This document shows, one piece after another, positions 1 through 5,397 of a stretch of DNA of 5,397 nucleotides. This stretch comes from Bdellovibrio sp. ZAP7 (lineage in GTDB: Bacteria; Bacteroidota; Bacteroidia; Flavobacteriales; Flavobacteriaceae), in contig CALPKO020000128.1 of NCBI GenBank assembly GCA_943324165.2, positions 1 through 5,397 on the forward strand, read 5' to 3'. Each line of letters opens with the position of its first letter. Within the stretch, counting starts at the first letter, position 1. The notes under the pieces are model-generated. The model was given only the letters and a program-made list of their open reading frames with translations. It was not told the DNA's origin and made no database searches. Position numbers and translations under genes: made by a program.

Positions 1-1
1 A

Positions 2-601
2 AGATTGGCTGTTGATCCGTATTTTAATTTCAATTTTTGGAAGAAAATAAAAGCGATTGCAAAAAATTCAGACAACCTTAAAAACGAATATTTTGAAGTA
101 ACAAGTGATACTTTTTTTATTGAAAATAAACCGTTTTTACAAAACAATAAAATTGATTTAGCATTTATAGATGGGCTTCACACTTTTGAACAATCTTTAA
201 AAGATACTTTAAACACCTTGAAACATTTGAATGAAAATGGTGTAATTGTTTTGCACGATTGTAATCCGTTAGATGAATTAGCTGCCTTTCCGGCAAATTC
301 AATCGATGATGCACGAAAAGAATTAGCAAATCTACCAAATTGGAAAAATATTTGGAATGGTGATGTTTGGAAAACAATTGTTTACATCAGAAAAAATCAT
401 CCTGAATTAACTGCTTTTGTTTTAGACACCGACCATGGCTTGGGATTTGTTTATAAAAAAGAAAGAACAAATTTACCAGAAATTTTCAATACTTTTGACG
501 CTATTGCCGATTTAGATTATGCTTTTTTTGAAGCCAGTAGAAATGACTTAATAGATTTGAAACCAGTTGGTTATTTTGACGAATTCTTAGCGAATTTATA
601 A
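2..601 (+). CDS. Class I SAM-dependent methyltransferase, C-terminal part (5' end outside window)
   Basis: Partial gene. The frame is open to the left edge: the codon before the TTG at position 5 is AGA, so TTG reads as an internal Leu and the true start is outside. 199 codons are visible, ending in TAA at 599-601. The segment around base 150, IDLAFIDGLHTFE, followed by LHDCNP near base 250, is the signature of the Methyltransf_24-type Rossmann fold: strand 4 with an acidic residue, then the strand 5 'HDCNP' turn. The upstream TSDTFF and downstream VWKTI also fit this family. The glycine-rich SAM-binding motif I should lie in the missing N-terminal part. Relatives often sit in polysaccharide or glycosyltransferase clusters and methylate sugars or other small acceptors, but the substrate cannot be read here. 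The C-terminal 50 residues show no motif I recognise. The fold is fairly certain; the reaction is inferred. Confidence 0.8.
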   Translation, partial: RLAVDPYFNFNFWKKIKAIAKNSDNLKNEYFEVTSDTFFIENKPFLQNNKIDLAFIDGLHTFEQSLKDTLNTLKHLNENGVIVLHDCNPLDELAAFPANSIDDARKELANLPNWKNIWNGDVWKTIVYIRKNHPELTAFVLDTDHGLGFVYKKERTNLPEIFNTFDAIADLDYAFFEASRNDLIDLKPVGYFDEFLANL

Positions 602-602
602 T

Positions 603-1406
603 TTATTCCATCATCCATAAATAAGCTTTCTTAAAGCCTTCTCTCCACAATTTCTCATTGTGTTGTCCGTCTTTTATGATTTCTTTTTTGGACAATTTTA
701 GACAATAACAACGGTTTTCATCCAGCAATTTTGTCATTTTGTTCAAGTCGTTGATCATATTTTCACTTTCGGAATCGCCACATAAAAAATAAAATTTAGC
801 TTTTGTTTTTGGTGCTTGTTGCATCATTTCATAAATGTCATTTGTAAACCATAATGATGGTGAAAAAACGCCTGCCTTCCCAAACACCTTTGGATATTTT
901 AAAGTGGCATAAAAAGCAACTAATCCGCCAAGCGAACTTCCTATTATGGCAGTGTTTTTAACTTCTTTTTTGGTTCGATAAGTTAAATCCACATGAGGTT
1001 TTAATGTTTTTACGATAAACTCTAAATAATTATCTGCATTTCCACCACCATACTTTTCGTTTTTAAATGGTGTTAATTCGTCTAGTCTTTTATCGTTTCC
1101 GTGTTCAATTCCGACAACAATTACTTGCGCATTCAGGCTATCTAAAGTTTCATCAACTTCCCATTCTCCCACAAAAGAAGTTTTTTCATCAAACAAATTT
1201 TGAGCATCGTGCATATAAATTACAGGAAATTTTTTGGTTGATGTGGCGTAATTTTTTGGTAAATACAGCCAAATCTTCTTAGTGGTTTTAAGTTGTGGTG
1301 CATCAATTGAAAAAATAGAAACCTGTTTCGACGCCGTACTTTGTTGTTGAGGGAAAGCCTCTATCACAGAAAAAACTAAAGCAATAATGATTAAAATGAA
1401 ACGCAT
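603..1406 (-). CDS. Secreted alpha/beta-hydrolase, putative esterase (PF00756 / COG2819 type)
   Basis: 267 aa, ATG at 1406, TAA at 603-605. Residues 1-19 form a signal peptide: Arg2, a hydrophobic run from about 3 to 14, and a plausible cleavage site after Ala17. There is no lipobox Cys, so a periplasmic or released enzyme is expected. The fold is the esterase D / enterochelin-esterase type: YMHDAQNLFD at 64-73 near the oxyanion region, the nucleophile elbow GSSLGG at 156-161 with Ser158, the following FSPSLW at 181-186, an acidic stretch CGDSESE at 209-215 that should hold the triad acid, and the catalytic His249 in GQHNE. Length is normal and nothing is broken. The family hydrolyses carboxylic esters, including acyl-sugar, siderophore and S-formylglutathione esters; the substrate here is unknown. 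The neighbours give no clue. The upstream gap shows no clear TAnnTTTG box. Confidence 0.85.
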   Translation of the reverse strand: MRFILIIIALVFSVIEAFPQQQSTASKQVSIFSIDAPQLKTTKKIWLYLPKNYATSTKKFPVIYMHDAQNLFDEKTSFVGEWEVDETLDSLNAQVIVVGIEHGNDKRLDELTPFKNEKYGGGNADNYLEFIVKTLKPHVDLTYRTKKEVKNTAIIGSSLGGLVAFYATLKYPKVFGKAGVFSPSLWFTNDIYEMMQQAPKTKAKFYFLCGDSESENMINDLNKMTKLLDENRCYCLKLSKKEIIKDGQHNEKLWREGFKKAYLWMME

Positions 1407-1466
1407 AAGAAGACACTATTTGTGAATTAATTTTAAAATATTAAATTAGCTAAAAATAAGATTTTG

Positions 1467-1868
1467 ATGGAGAACTACGAACTAAAATTAAGTTTATTAT
1501 CTGAAATGATTTCGTTTTCTATAGTCGACGGCCACTTGCACCAAAAAGAATACGATTTTTTATGTTATGTCGCCAAAGAATTAAAAATTGAAAAGTCTAT
1601 TTTTGATGAGTTGTTTCATTCAGAATTAAAACCTATAACCCTAAAAACGGAGTTTCAACGCATTTCTCAATTTTATAGGTTAGCACTTTTAATGAGGGTT
1701 GATGGTATTTTACACCCAAGTGAAAACGTTGCAATAAAACAAATGGCAATTAACATGGGATTGAATCCGTTTTTAACCAAACGCATATTGACCATGATTT
1801 TTGAGTCTAAAACTGGTACAATTGATCCTAAAATTTTGTTGCAAGTGTTTCAAGAGCAATATAATTAA
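1467..1868 (+). CDS. TerB-like small helical protein, function unknown
   Basis: 133 aa from ATG 1467. A TTG directly before it (1464) would add one residue, but ATG is the better start. The protein looks all-helical with no signal peptide or membrane segment, so it is probably cytoplasmic. It carries two similar elements: IVDGHLHQKE at 19-28 and RVDGILHPSE at 77-86. Each has a Val-Asp-Gly turn followed six residues after the Gly by Glu, and each leads into a helix of about 15 residues. This D-G-x6-E pattern is typical of the TerB/DjlA-like fold, whose acidic residues can bind metal. TerB was named from tellurite-resistance operons, but no other ter gene is visible, so a tellurite role should not be assumed. 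It runs head-on into uvrB with a 9-bp gap. From memory, similar short flavobacterial proteins have been labelled 'excinuclease ABC subunit B', probably by proximity; nothing in the sequence supports that name. Confidence 0.7.
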   Translation: MENYELKLSLLSEMISFSIVDGHLHQKEYDFLCYVAKELKIEKSIFDELFHSELKPITLKTEFQRISQFYRLALLMRVDGILHPSENVAIKQMAINMGLNPFLTKRILTMIFESKTGTIDPKILLQVFQEQYN

Positions 1869-1877
1869 GTACAAAAT

Positions 1878-3866
1878 TTAGATTTTTCCCTGTAAACTTT
1901 TAATCTCATCTCGCAGTTTTGCTGCTTGCATAAAATCCAATTCTTTAGCCGCTTTTTCCATCGCTTTTCGTTTTTCTCGAATCATTTTCTCGATAGCTTC
2001 TTTCGTTAAATAAGTAGTGTCTGGCTCAGCGGCAATATTTTGAGACAGTCCAAGTTCAAAATCTACCAAAGCATTTTTCGTAAAAGCACTTTCGATGGTT
2101 TTGTTCAATGCTTGTGGCACTTGGTTATTTTGAACATTAAAATTGATTTGTTTTGTTCTTCGATAATTGGTTTCGTCAATGGTTTTTTGCATGCTTTGCG
2201 TCATTTTATCGGCGTACAAAATCGCTTTTCCGTTTAAATTTCTCGCTGCACGGCCAATGGTTTGGGTCAGTGAACGTTGGTTTCGCAAAAAACCTTCTTT
2301 ATCAGCATCTAAAATCGCAACTAAAGAAACCTCAGGTAAATCTAAGCCTTCACGCAACAAATTCACACCAATCAAAACATCAAAAATACCTTTTCTTAAA
2401 TCTTGCATGATTTCAATTCGCTCTAAGGTATCGACTTCAGAATGAATATAACGACAACGAATATCCACTTTCGTTAAATACTTAGCCAATTCTTCCGCCA
2501 TTCTTTTGGTTAAAGTGGTCACCAAAACGCGTTCGTCGATTTCTGCACGAACTTGAATTTCTTCTATTAGATCGTCAATTTGGTTCAAACTCGGACGCAC
2601 TTCAATAATTGGATCAAGCAAACCAGTTGGACGAATGACTTGTTCAACAACTACGCCATCTGTTTTTTGCAATTCATAATCTGCTGGTGTTGCAGAAACA
2701 TAAATTACTTGGTTTTGCATGGCTTCAAACTCATCAAACTTCAGCGGTCGATTGTCCATCGCAGCCGGTAATCGAAAACCATATTCTACTAAATTTTCTT
2801 TTCTACTTCTATCACCACCATACATTGCATGGACTTGAGAAACCGTAACATGACTTTCGTCAATAACCATTAAATAATCTTTCGGGAAATAATCCAACAA
2901 ACAAAAAGGACGAGTTCCTGGTAAACGACCATCAAGATACCGAGAATAATTCTCAATGCCAGAACAATATCCTAATTCTCGAATCATTTCTAAATCGAAA
3001 TTAGTTCTTTCTTCTAGCCGTTTTGCTTCTAGATTTTTTCCTATTTCATTAAAAAAAGTAACTTGTTTAACCAAATCTTGTTGAATTTCCCAAATCGCAT
3101 TTTGCAAGGTATCGGGCGACGTCACAAACATATTGGCTGGATAAATCGTAAGTTTCTCAAATTTCTCAATAACCTTTGCAGATTTGATTTCAAAACTTTC
3201 TATTTCTTCAATTTCATCTCCAAAAAAATGAATGCGATAGCCATCATCTGCATAACTTGGATAAACCTCAACAGTGTCACCTTTTATTCTGAAACTTCCG
3301 GGTAAAAAATCTGCTTCGGTGCGAGAATATAGACTTTGCACCAATTGATGCAATAATTTTGTGCGAGAAATCACCAAATCTTTTGCAATAGAAATAATAT
3401 TTTTTTGAAATTCTGCTGGATTTCCAACACCGTATAAACAAGAAACTGAAGCTACTACTATAATATCTCTTCGACCAGAAAGCAAAGAAGAGATGGTGGA
3501 CATCCTCATTTTTTCAAGTTCCTCGTTAATAGACAGGTCTTTTTCTATATAAACACCAGTCACAGGCATAAAAGCTTCTGGCTGATAATAGTCATAGTAA
3601 GAAACAAAATATTCTACTGCATTGTCCGGAAAAAACTGCTTGAATTCTGAATACAATTGGGCTGCCAACGTTTTGTTATGGCACAAAACCAAAGTTGGTC
3701 GTTGCACTTCTTCGATAACATTTGCAACTGTAAAAGTTTTACCAGAACCAGTAACACCCAGCAAAGTTTGGAACTTTTCACCTTCAACAATACCTTGGGC
3801 TAATTTTTGAATGGCTTGAGGTTGGTCGCCTTTGGGTTGATAAGTGGATGTAACTTGGAAATTCAT
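1878..3866 (-). CDS. uvrB: UvrABC excinuclease subunit B
   Basis: 662 aa, the usual length for UvrB, from ATG 3866 to TAA 1878-1880. UvrB is the damage-verifying helicase-like subunit of nucleotide excision repair. UvrA loads it on DNA; it then inserts a beta-hairpin between the strands and recruits UvrC for incision. All landmarks are present: Walker A GVTGSGKT at 37-44 (Lys43); the aromatic beta-hairpin SYYDYYQPEA at 89-98; the UvrA-interacting domain 2 around 150-250; the Walker B/DEAD-like IDESH at 335-339; motif III SAT at 391-393; IGVNLLREGLDLPE at 499-512; motif VI QTIGRAAR at 535-542; and a C-terminal UVR domain at about 622-660 that contacts UvrC. No key residue is missing. The leader has no Shine-Dalgarno. 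A small antitoxin-like gene ends 22 bp upstream on the same strand, so the two are probably co-transcribed. I saw no recognisable SOS box. Confidence 0.98.
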   Translation of the reverse strand: MNFQVTSTYQPKGDQPQAIQKLAQGIVEGEKFQTLLGVTGSGKTFTVANVIEEVQRPTLVLCHNKTLAAQLYSEFKQFFPDNAVEYFVSYYDYYQPEAFMPVTGVYIEKDLSINEELEKMRMSTISSLLSGRRDIIVVASVSCLYGVGNPAEFQKNIISIAKDLVISRTKLLHQLVQSLYSRTEADFLPGSFRIKGDTVEVYPSYADDGYRIHFFGDEIEEIESFEIKSAKVIEKFEKLTIYPANMFVTSPDTLQNAIWEIQQDLVKQVTFFNEIGKNLEAKRLEERTNFDLEMIRELGYCSGIENYSRYLDGRLPGTRPFCLLDYFPKDYLMVIDESHVTVSQVHAMYGGDRSRKENLVEYGFRLPAAMDNRPLKFDEFEAMQNQVIYVSATPADYELQKTDGVVVEQVIRPTGLLDPIIEVRPSLNQIDDLIEEIQVRAEIDERVLVTTLTKRMAEELAKYLTKVDIRCRYIHSEVDTLERIEIMQDLRKGIFDVLIGVNLLREGLDLPEVSLVAILDADKEGFLRNQRSLTQTIGRAARNLNGKAILYADKMTQSMQKTIDETNYRRTKQINFNVQNNQVPQALNKTIESAFTKNALVDFELGLSQNIAAEPDTTYLTKEAIEKMIREKRKAMEKAAKELDFMQAAKLRDEIKSLQGKI

Positions 3867-3874
3867 TGGTGGTT

Positions 3875-3888
3875 TTTCTGATCAGAAA
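3875..3888. promoter_or_regulatory. Perfect 14-bp palindrome upstream of uvrB
   Basis: TTTCTGATCAGAAA is identical on both strands. It fills most of the 22-bp gap between the small upstream gene (stop codon at 3889-3891) and the uvrB start at 3866, ending 8 bp before the ATG. A dyad at this place could be an operator for a dimeric regulator. In RNA it could form a short 5-bp stem with a GATC loop just before the uvrB start codon. No regulator is identified, it does not match an SOS box I know, and chance is a real alternative. Confidence 0.3.
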
Positions 3889-4095
3889 TTACAAGTTTAA
3901 TTTTTCTAAGACATTGTTGTGTGGAATCACTTTTCCTAGTTTAATATCCACTTCAGATTGTTGAAGTTCATAGTTATACAAACTCAAATCAATTGATTTG
4001 TTCTTAAAAATCGCATTGATTTCATGCAAAAAAGATTCGTTATCAATTTCGTCAATTTTCGCTTTCAAAAATTCTTTTAATTCAATTGTACCCAT
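3889..4095 (-). CDS. Small antitoxin-like protein without visible toxin partner
   Basis: 68 aa, ATG 4095, TAA 3889-3891. I do not recognise a named family with certainty. The layout resembles the short Bacteroidota antitoxins usually paired with ParE/RelE toxins. The N-terminal part, LKEFLKAKIDEIDNESFLHE, has the form of the 'K..L...I..I.D...L..I' helix that opens those proteins. The C-terminal part, LYNYELQQSEVDIKLGKVIP then HNNVLEKL, resembles their 'YN.EL..A...I..G....HEEV...' toxin-contacting tail. No ParE/RelE-like frame follows: the next gene is uvrB after 22 bp. It could be an orphan antitoxin, a relic of a lost pair, or a regulator of uvrB. A TAnnTTTG box lies just upstream. The coding call is good because of the ATG, tight spacing and same-strand context; the function is a guess. 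Confidence 0.6.
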   Translation of the reverse strand: MGTIELKEFLKAKIDEIDNESFLHEINAIFKNKSIDLSLYNYELQQSEVDIKLGKVIPHNNVLEKLNL

Positions 4096-4111
4096 AATAA
4101 AAGTATTTGAA

Positions 4112-4119
4112 CAAATCTA
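4112..4119 (-). promoter_or_regulatory. Possible Bacteroidota -7 promoter box (TAGATTTG)
   Basis: Read on the minus strand, this is TAGATTTG, a full match to the flavobacterial -7 consensus TAnnTTTG. It lies 16 bp upstream of the ATG at 4095, in the 45-bp gap after rlmF, and would drive the small antitoxin-like gene and uvrB. No exact TTG is present at the usual -33 distance; that region is A/T-rich. The resulting 5' leader would be very short. The box overlaps a small inverted repeat, ATTTG-TT-CAAAT at 4105-4116. Confidence 0.35.
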
Positions 4120-4140
4120 ATGAAAAATAGGATTGAAAAT

Positions 4141-5085
4141 TTAAAACTTCCAGCTTTTTTGTTGTTTTTCACTTAAGAAAGTCCAAGCTAAAAAACGACT
4201 GGTTTTTTGTCCTTGCGCCATTTCAATTGTTTTTACTTCTACTGCGCTGACTTTGTTCAAAGTTTTGTAAAGACTGGCCAAATTTTCTTTTTTAGAAACC
4301 AAAGTCGTAAACCAAAAAACCTGTAAAGGATATTTTGCACTTTCAAAAATCATTTGGGTTATAAAAGCTAATTCTCCACCTTCACACCAAAGTTCAGCAT
4401 TTTGTCCACCGAAATTTAAAATTGGTTTCTTGTTTTTTGTGTTTTCTAGTGCATTAATTTTTCTGATGTTGCTTTTTGTAGCTTCTTCTTGAGAAGAATG
4501 AAAAGGTGGATTACAAATTGTGAAGGCAAATTTATCTTCCGGCAAAATGATGTTTTTAAAAATAAAACGACCATCACCTTGCAATTGTAAACTTATAAAA
4601 TCAATAAGTTGAGGATTATTTTGAATGATTTTCTCGCAATTTTCAATAGCTTCCTCAAAAATATCGGTGCCTACAAAACTCCAACCATAAACTTGATTTC
4701 CAAGTATTGGATAAATGCAATTGGCACCTATTCCTATGTCTAAACCTTGTACGATTTCGCCATTTGGAATAATTCCGTTGTTTGAATCTGCCAACAAATC
4801 AGCTAAATAATGAATGTAATCTACTCTACCAGGAATCGGCGGACAAAGGTAATCGGTAGGAATATCCCAATTTAAAATATTGTAATTGGTAATTAAAAGC
4901 GCTTTATTCAACGCTTTTACCGCAAGTGAATTACTAAAGTCTATGGTTTTTGTTTCGAATTCATTCGTAAAAACAAATGGCTGTAGATCTGGAAATTTTA
5001 GTACTAGTTCGTCAAAATCATAACCAAATCGGTGCAGATTTCTGGGATGAAGATTGTTTTTTGCGGTAACTATATTTGCTTTCAT
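4141..5085 (-). CDS. rlmF: 23S rRNA (adenine(1618)-N6)-methyltransferase RlmF
   Basis: 314 aa from ATG 5085 to TAA 4141-4143, close to the roughly 308 aa of E. coli RlmF (YbiN). The enzyme uses SAM to methylate N6 of A1618 in 23S rRNA. Family signatures are clear: LHPRNLHR at 12-19; TIDFSNSLAVKALNKALL at 47-64; WDIPTDYLCPPIPGR at 73-87 leading into DYIHYLADLL; SAM motif I LDIGIGANC at 115-123; the N6-adenine methyltransferase motif IV NPPFH at 192-196; and LNFGGQNAELWCEGGE at 223-238. An in-frame ATG at 5115 would add ten residues. I prefer 5085 because family members begin close to the 'NLHPRN' block, and a TAnnTTTG promoter box lies inside the extension, so the transcript would start after 5115. 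There is no Shine-Dalgarno; the leader just before the ATG is A-rich. Nothing is broken or unusual in the protein. Confidence 0.95.
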   Translation of the reverse strand: MKANIVTAKNNLHPRNLHRFGYDFDELVLKFPDLQPFVFTNEFETKTIDFSNSLAVKALNKALLITNYNILNWDIPTDYLCPPIPGRVDYIHYLADLLADSNNGIIPNGEIVQGLDIGIGANCIYPILGNQVYGWSFVGTDIFEEAIENCEKIIQNNPQLIDFISLQLQGDGRFIFKNIILPEDKFAFTICNPPFHSSQEEATKSNIRKINALENTKNKKPILNFGGQNAELWCEGGELAFITQMIFESAKYPLQVFWFTTLVSKKENLASLYKTLNKVSAVEVKTIEMAQGQKTSRFLAWTFLSEKQQKSWKF

Positions 5086-5102
5086 TATTTTTAAATCGGG
5101 TG

Positions 5103-5110
5103 CAAATATA
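5103..5110 (-). promoter_or_regulatory. Likely -7 promoter box for rlmF (TATATTTG)
   Basis: The minus strand reads TATATTTG, an exact match to TAnnTTTG, 17 bp before the preferred rlmF ATG at 5085. It sits inside the ten-codon extension that the alternative ATG at 5115 would add. I do not see a TTG at the expected -33 spacing, so the call rests on the -7 box and its position. Confidence 0.45.
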
Positions 5111-5125
5111 GTCATTCCAATTTAT

Positions 5126-5152
5126 AAATGAGATAAGATATTTCCCTCATTT
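5126..5152 (-). terminator. Weak inverted repeat after the Nudix gene, possible terminator
   Basis: AAATGAG (5126-5132) and CTCATTT (5146-5152) are exact reverse complements separated by 13 nt, starting 9 bp beyond the Nudix stop codon. The stem is only 7 bp with two G-C pairs, the loop is long, and the following bases (ATAAATT on the minus strand) are not a true U run. A terminator is possible but weakly supported. Confidence 0.25.
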
Positions 5153-5160
5153 CACGAAAG

Positions 5161-5397
5161 TTAAACCATCAGATTATTGATTTTTGCATATTGCAAAAGC
5201 AAGATTGTTTTGGCGTCTTTTATTTCGCCGGTGGCAATCATTTTGTAGGCATCATTGAATGGCAATTCAATCACTTCAATGTTTTCTTGTTCTGAGATTA
5301 AACCACCACCTTCAGAAATTTTCATATCCGATGAATATTCTGCTTTAAAAAAATGAATGATTTCGGTTACCGCACCAGGCGACATATAGGCCTCAAA
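5161..5397 (-). CDS. Nudix hydrolase, NudK-like GDP-mannose pyrophosphatase, C-terminal part (5' end outside window)
   Basis: Partial gene. The frame runs through the right edge: upstream of the ATG at 5385 the codons read Phe-Glu-Ala-Tyr, giving [12 protein letters not shown]. This is an internal segment of the NudK/ADP-ribose pyrophosphatase branch, so Met at 5385 is not the start. 78 residues are visible, ending in TAA at 5161-5163. The conserved blocks are [17 protein letters not shown] (strand and loop contributing a catalytic Glu in this branch), an [14 protein letters not shown] stretch, ELPF, and [15 protein letters not shown] at the C-terminus. These fit E. coli NudK, which splits GDP-mannose into GMP and mannose 1-phosphate, better than general ADP-ribose pyrophosphatases. 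The Nudix box itself (GX5EX7REUXEEXGU) should lie outside the window, so activity cannot be judged. It reads toward rlmF with a 75-bp gap. Confidence 0.8.
   Translation of the reverse strand, partial: FEAYMSPGAVTEIIHFFKAEYSSDMKISEGGGLISEQENIEVIELPFNDAYKMIATGEIKDAKTILLLQYAKINNLMV

Noticed and set aside
5..7. TTG as the start of the methyltransferase
   Set aside because: The frame continues upstream without a stop, and the protein lacks its SAM motif I region, so this is an internal Leu codon in a truncated gene.
165..377. - strand open frame of 70 aa
   Set aside because: It is opposite the conserved core of the methyltransferase (IDGLHTFE to HDCNP) and has no family resemblance.
1067..1282. 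+ strand open frame of 71 aa
   Set aside because: It is opposite the esterase, whose signal peptide, catalytic Ser and His are all in the minus frame.
1430..1439. ATTTTAAAAT palindrome between the esterase and the TerB-like gene
   Set aside because: It is a pure A/T word in an A/T-rich 60-bp gap and is expected by chance.
1464..1466. TTG as the start of the TerB-like gene
   Set aside because: An ATG follows immediately in frame, and TTG starts are uncommon in this group.
2040..2445. Overlapping + strand open frames (2040-2237, 2153-2410, 2167-2445)
   Set aside because: They lie wholly opposite the intact uvrB, overlap each other, and have no recognisable motif. They are shadows of uvrB codon use.
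2580..3810. + strand open frames at 2580-2771, 3063-3305 and 3622-3810
   Set aside because: All are antisense to conserved uvrB coding sequence, with low-complexity translations rich in Phe, Asn and Ile.
1..5397. Mobile element, CRISPR array, tRNA/rRNA, riboswitch or phage defence system
   Set aside because: I saw no transposase or integrase, no regularly spaced repeats, no structured RNA pattern and no long non-coding stretch. Gaps total about 210 bp.

Overview
The window looks like ordinary chromosomal DNA of a low-GC Bacteroidota bacterium, most likely a Flavobacteriaceae member close to Flavobacterium. The evidence is strong AT richness, start codons without Shine-Dalgarno sequences (A/T-rich leaders instead), two matches to the Bacteroidota -7 promoter element TAnnTTTG, and protein sequences of flavobacterial flavour. 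Genes fill almost everything. The six non-coding gaps add up to only about 210 bp, and none exceeds about 75 bp.

Layout from left to right: (1) the C-terminal 199 codons of a class I SAM-dependent methyltransferase on the + strand, cut by the left edge; (2) a secreted alpha/beta-hydrolase esterase on the - strand, whose stop codon lies 1 bp from that of the methyltransferase; (3) a small TerB-like helical protein on the + strand, divergent from the esterase; (4) uvrB, the nucleotide excision repair damage-verification subunit, on the - strand and facing the TerB-like gene across 9 bp; (5) a 68-aa protein resembling Bacteroidota addiction-module antitoxins, 22 bp upstream of uvrB on the same strand with no toxin beside it; (6) rlmF, the 23S rRNA m6A1618 methyltransferase, - strand; (7) the C-terminal part of a Nudix hydrolase resembling the GDP-mannose pyrophosphatase NudK, - strand, cut by the right edge.

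The four rightmost genes all read leftward. The small antitoxin-like gene and uvrB probably form one transcript. rlmF appears to have its own promoter, whose -7 box lies inside the longest possible reading frame and therefore argues for the shorter start at 5085. The genes serve unrelated housekeeping jobs (DNA repair, rRNA modification, nucleotide-sugar turnover, a secreted esterase), so this is not a functional cluster.

I found no convincing undescribed system. The points most worth a second look are the toxin-less antitoxin-like gene upstream of uvrB, a perfect 14-bp palindrome in the gap between them, the promoter-based start correction for rlmF, and the uncharacterised TerB-like gene next to uvrB.
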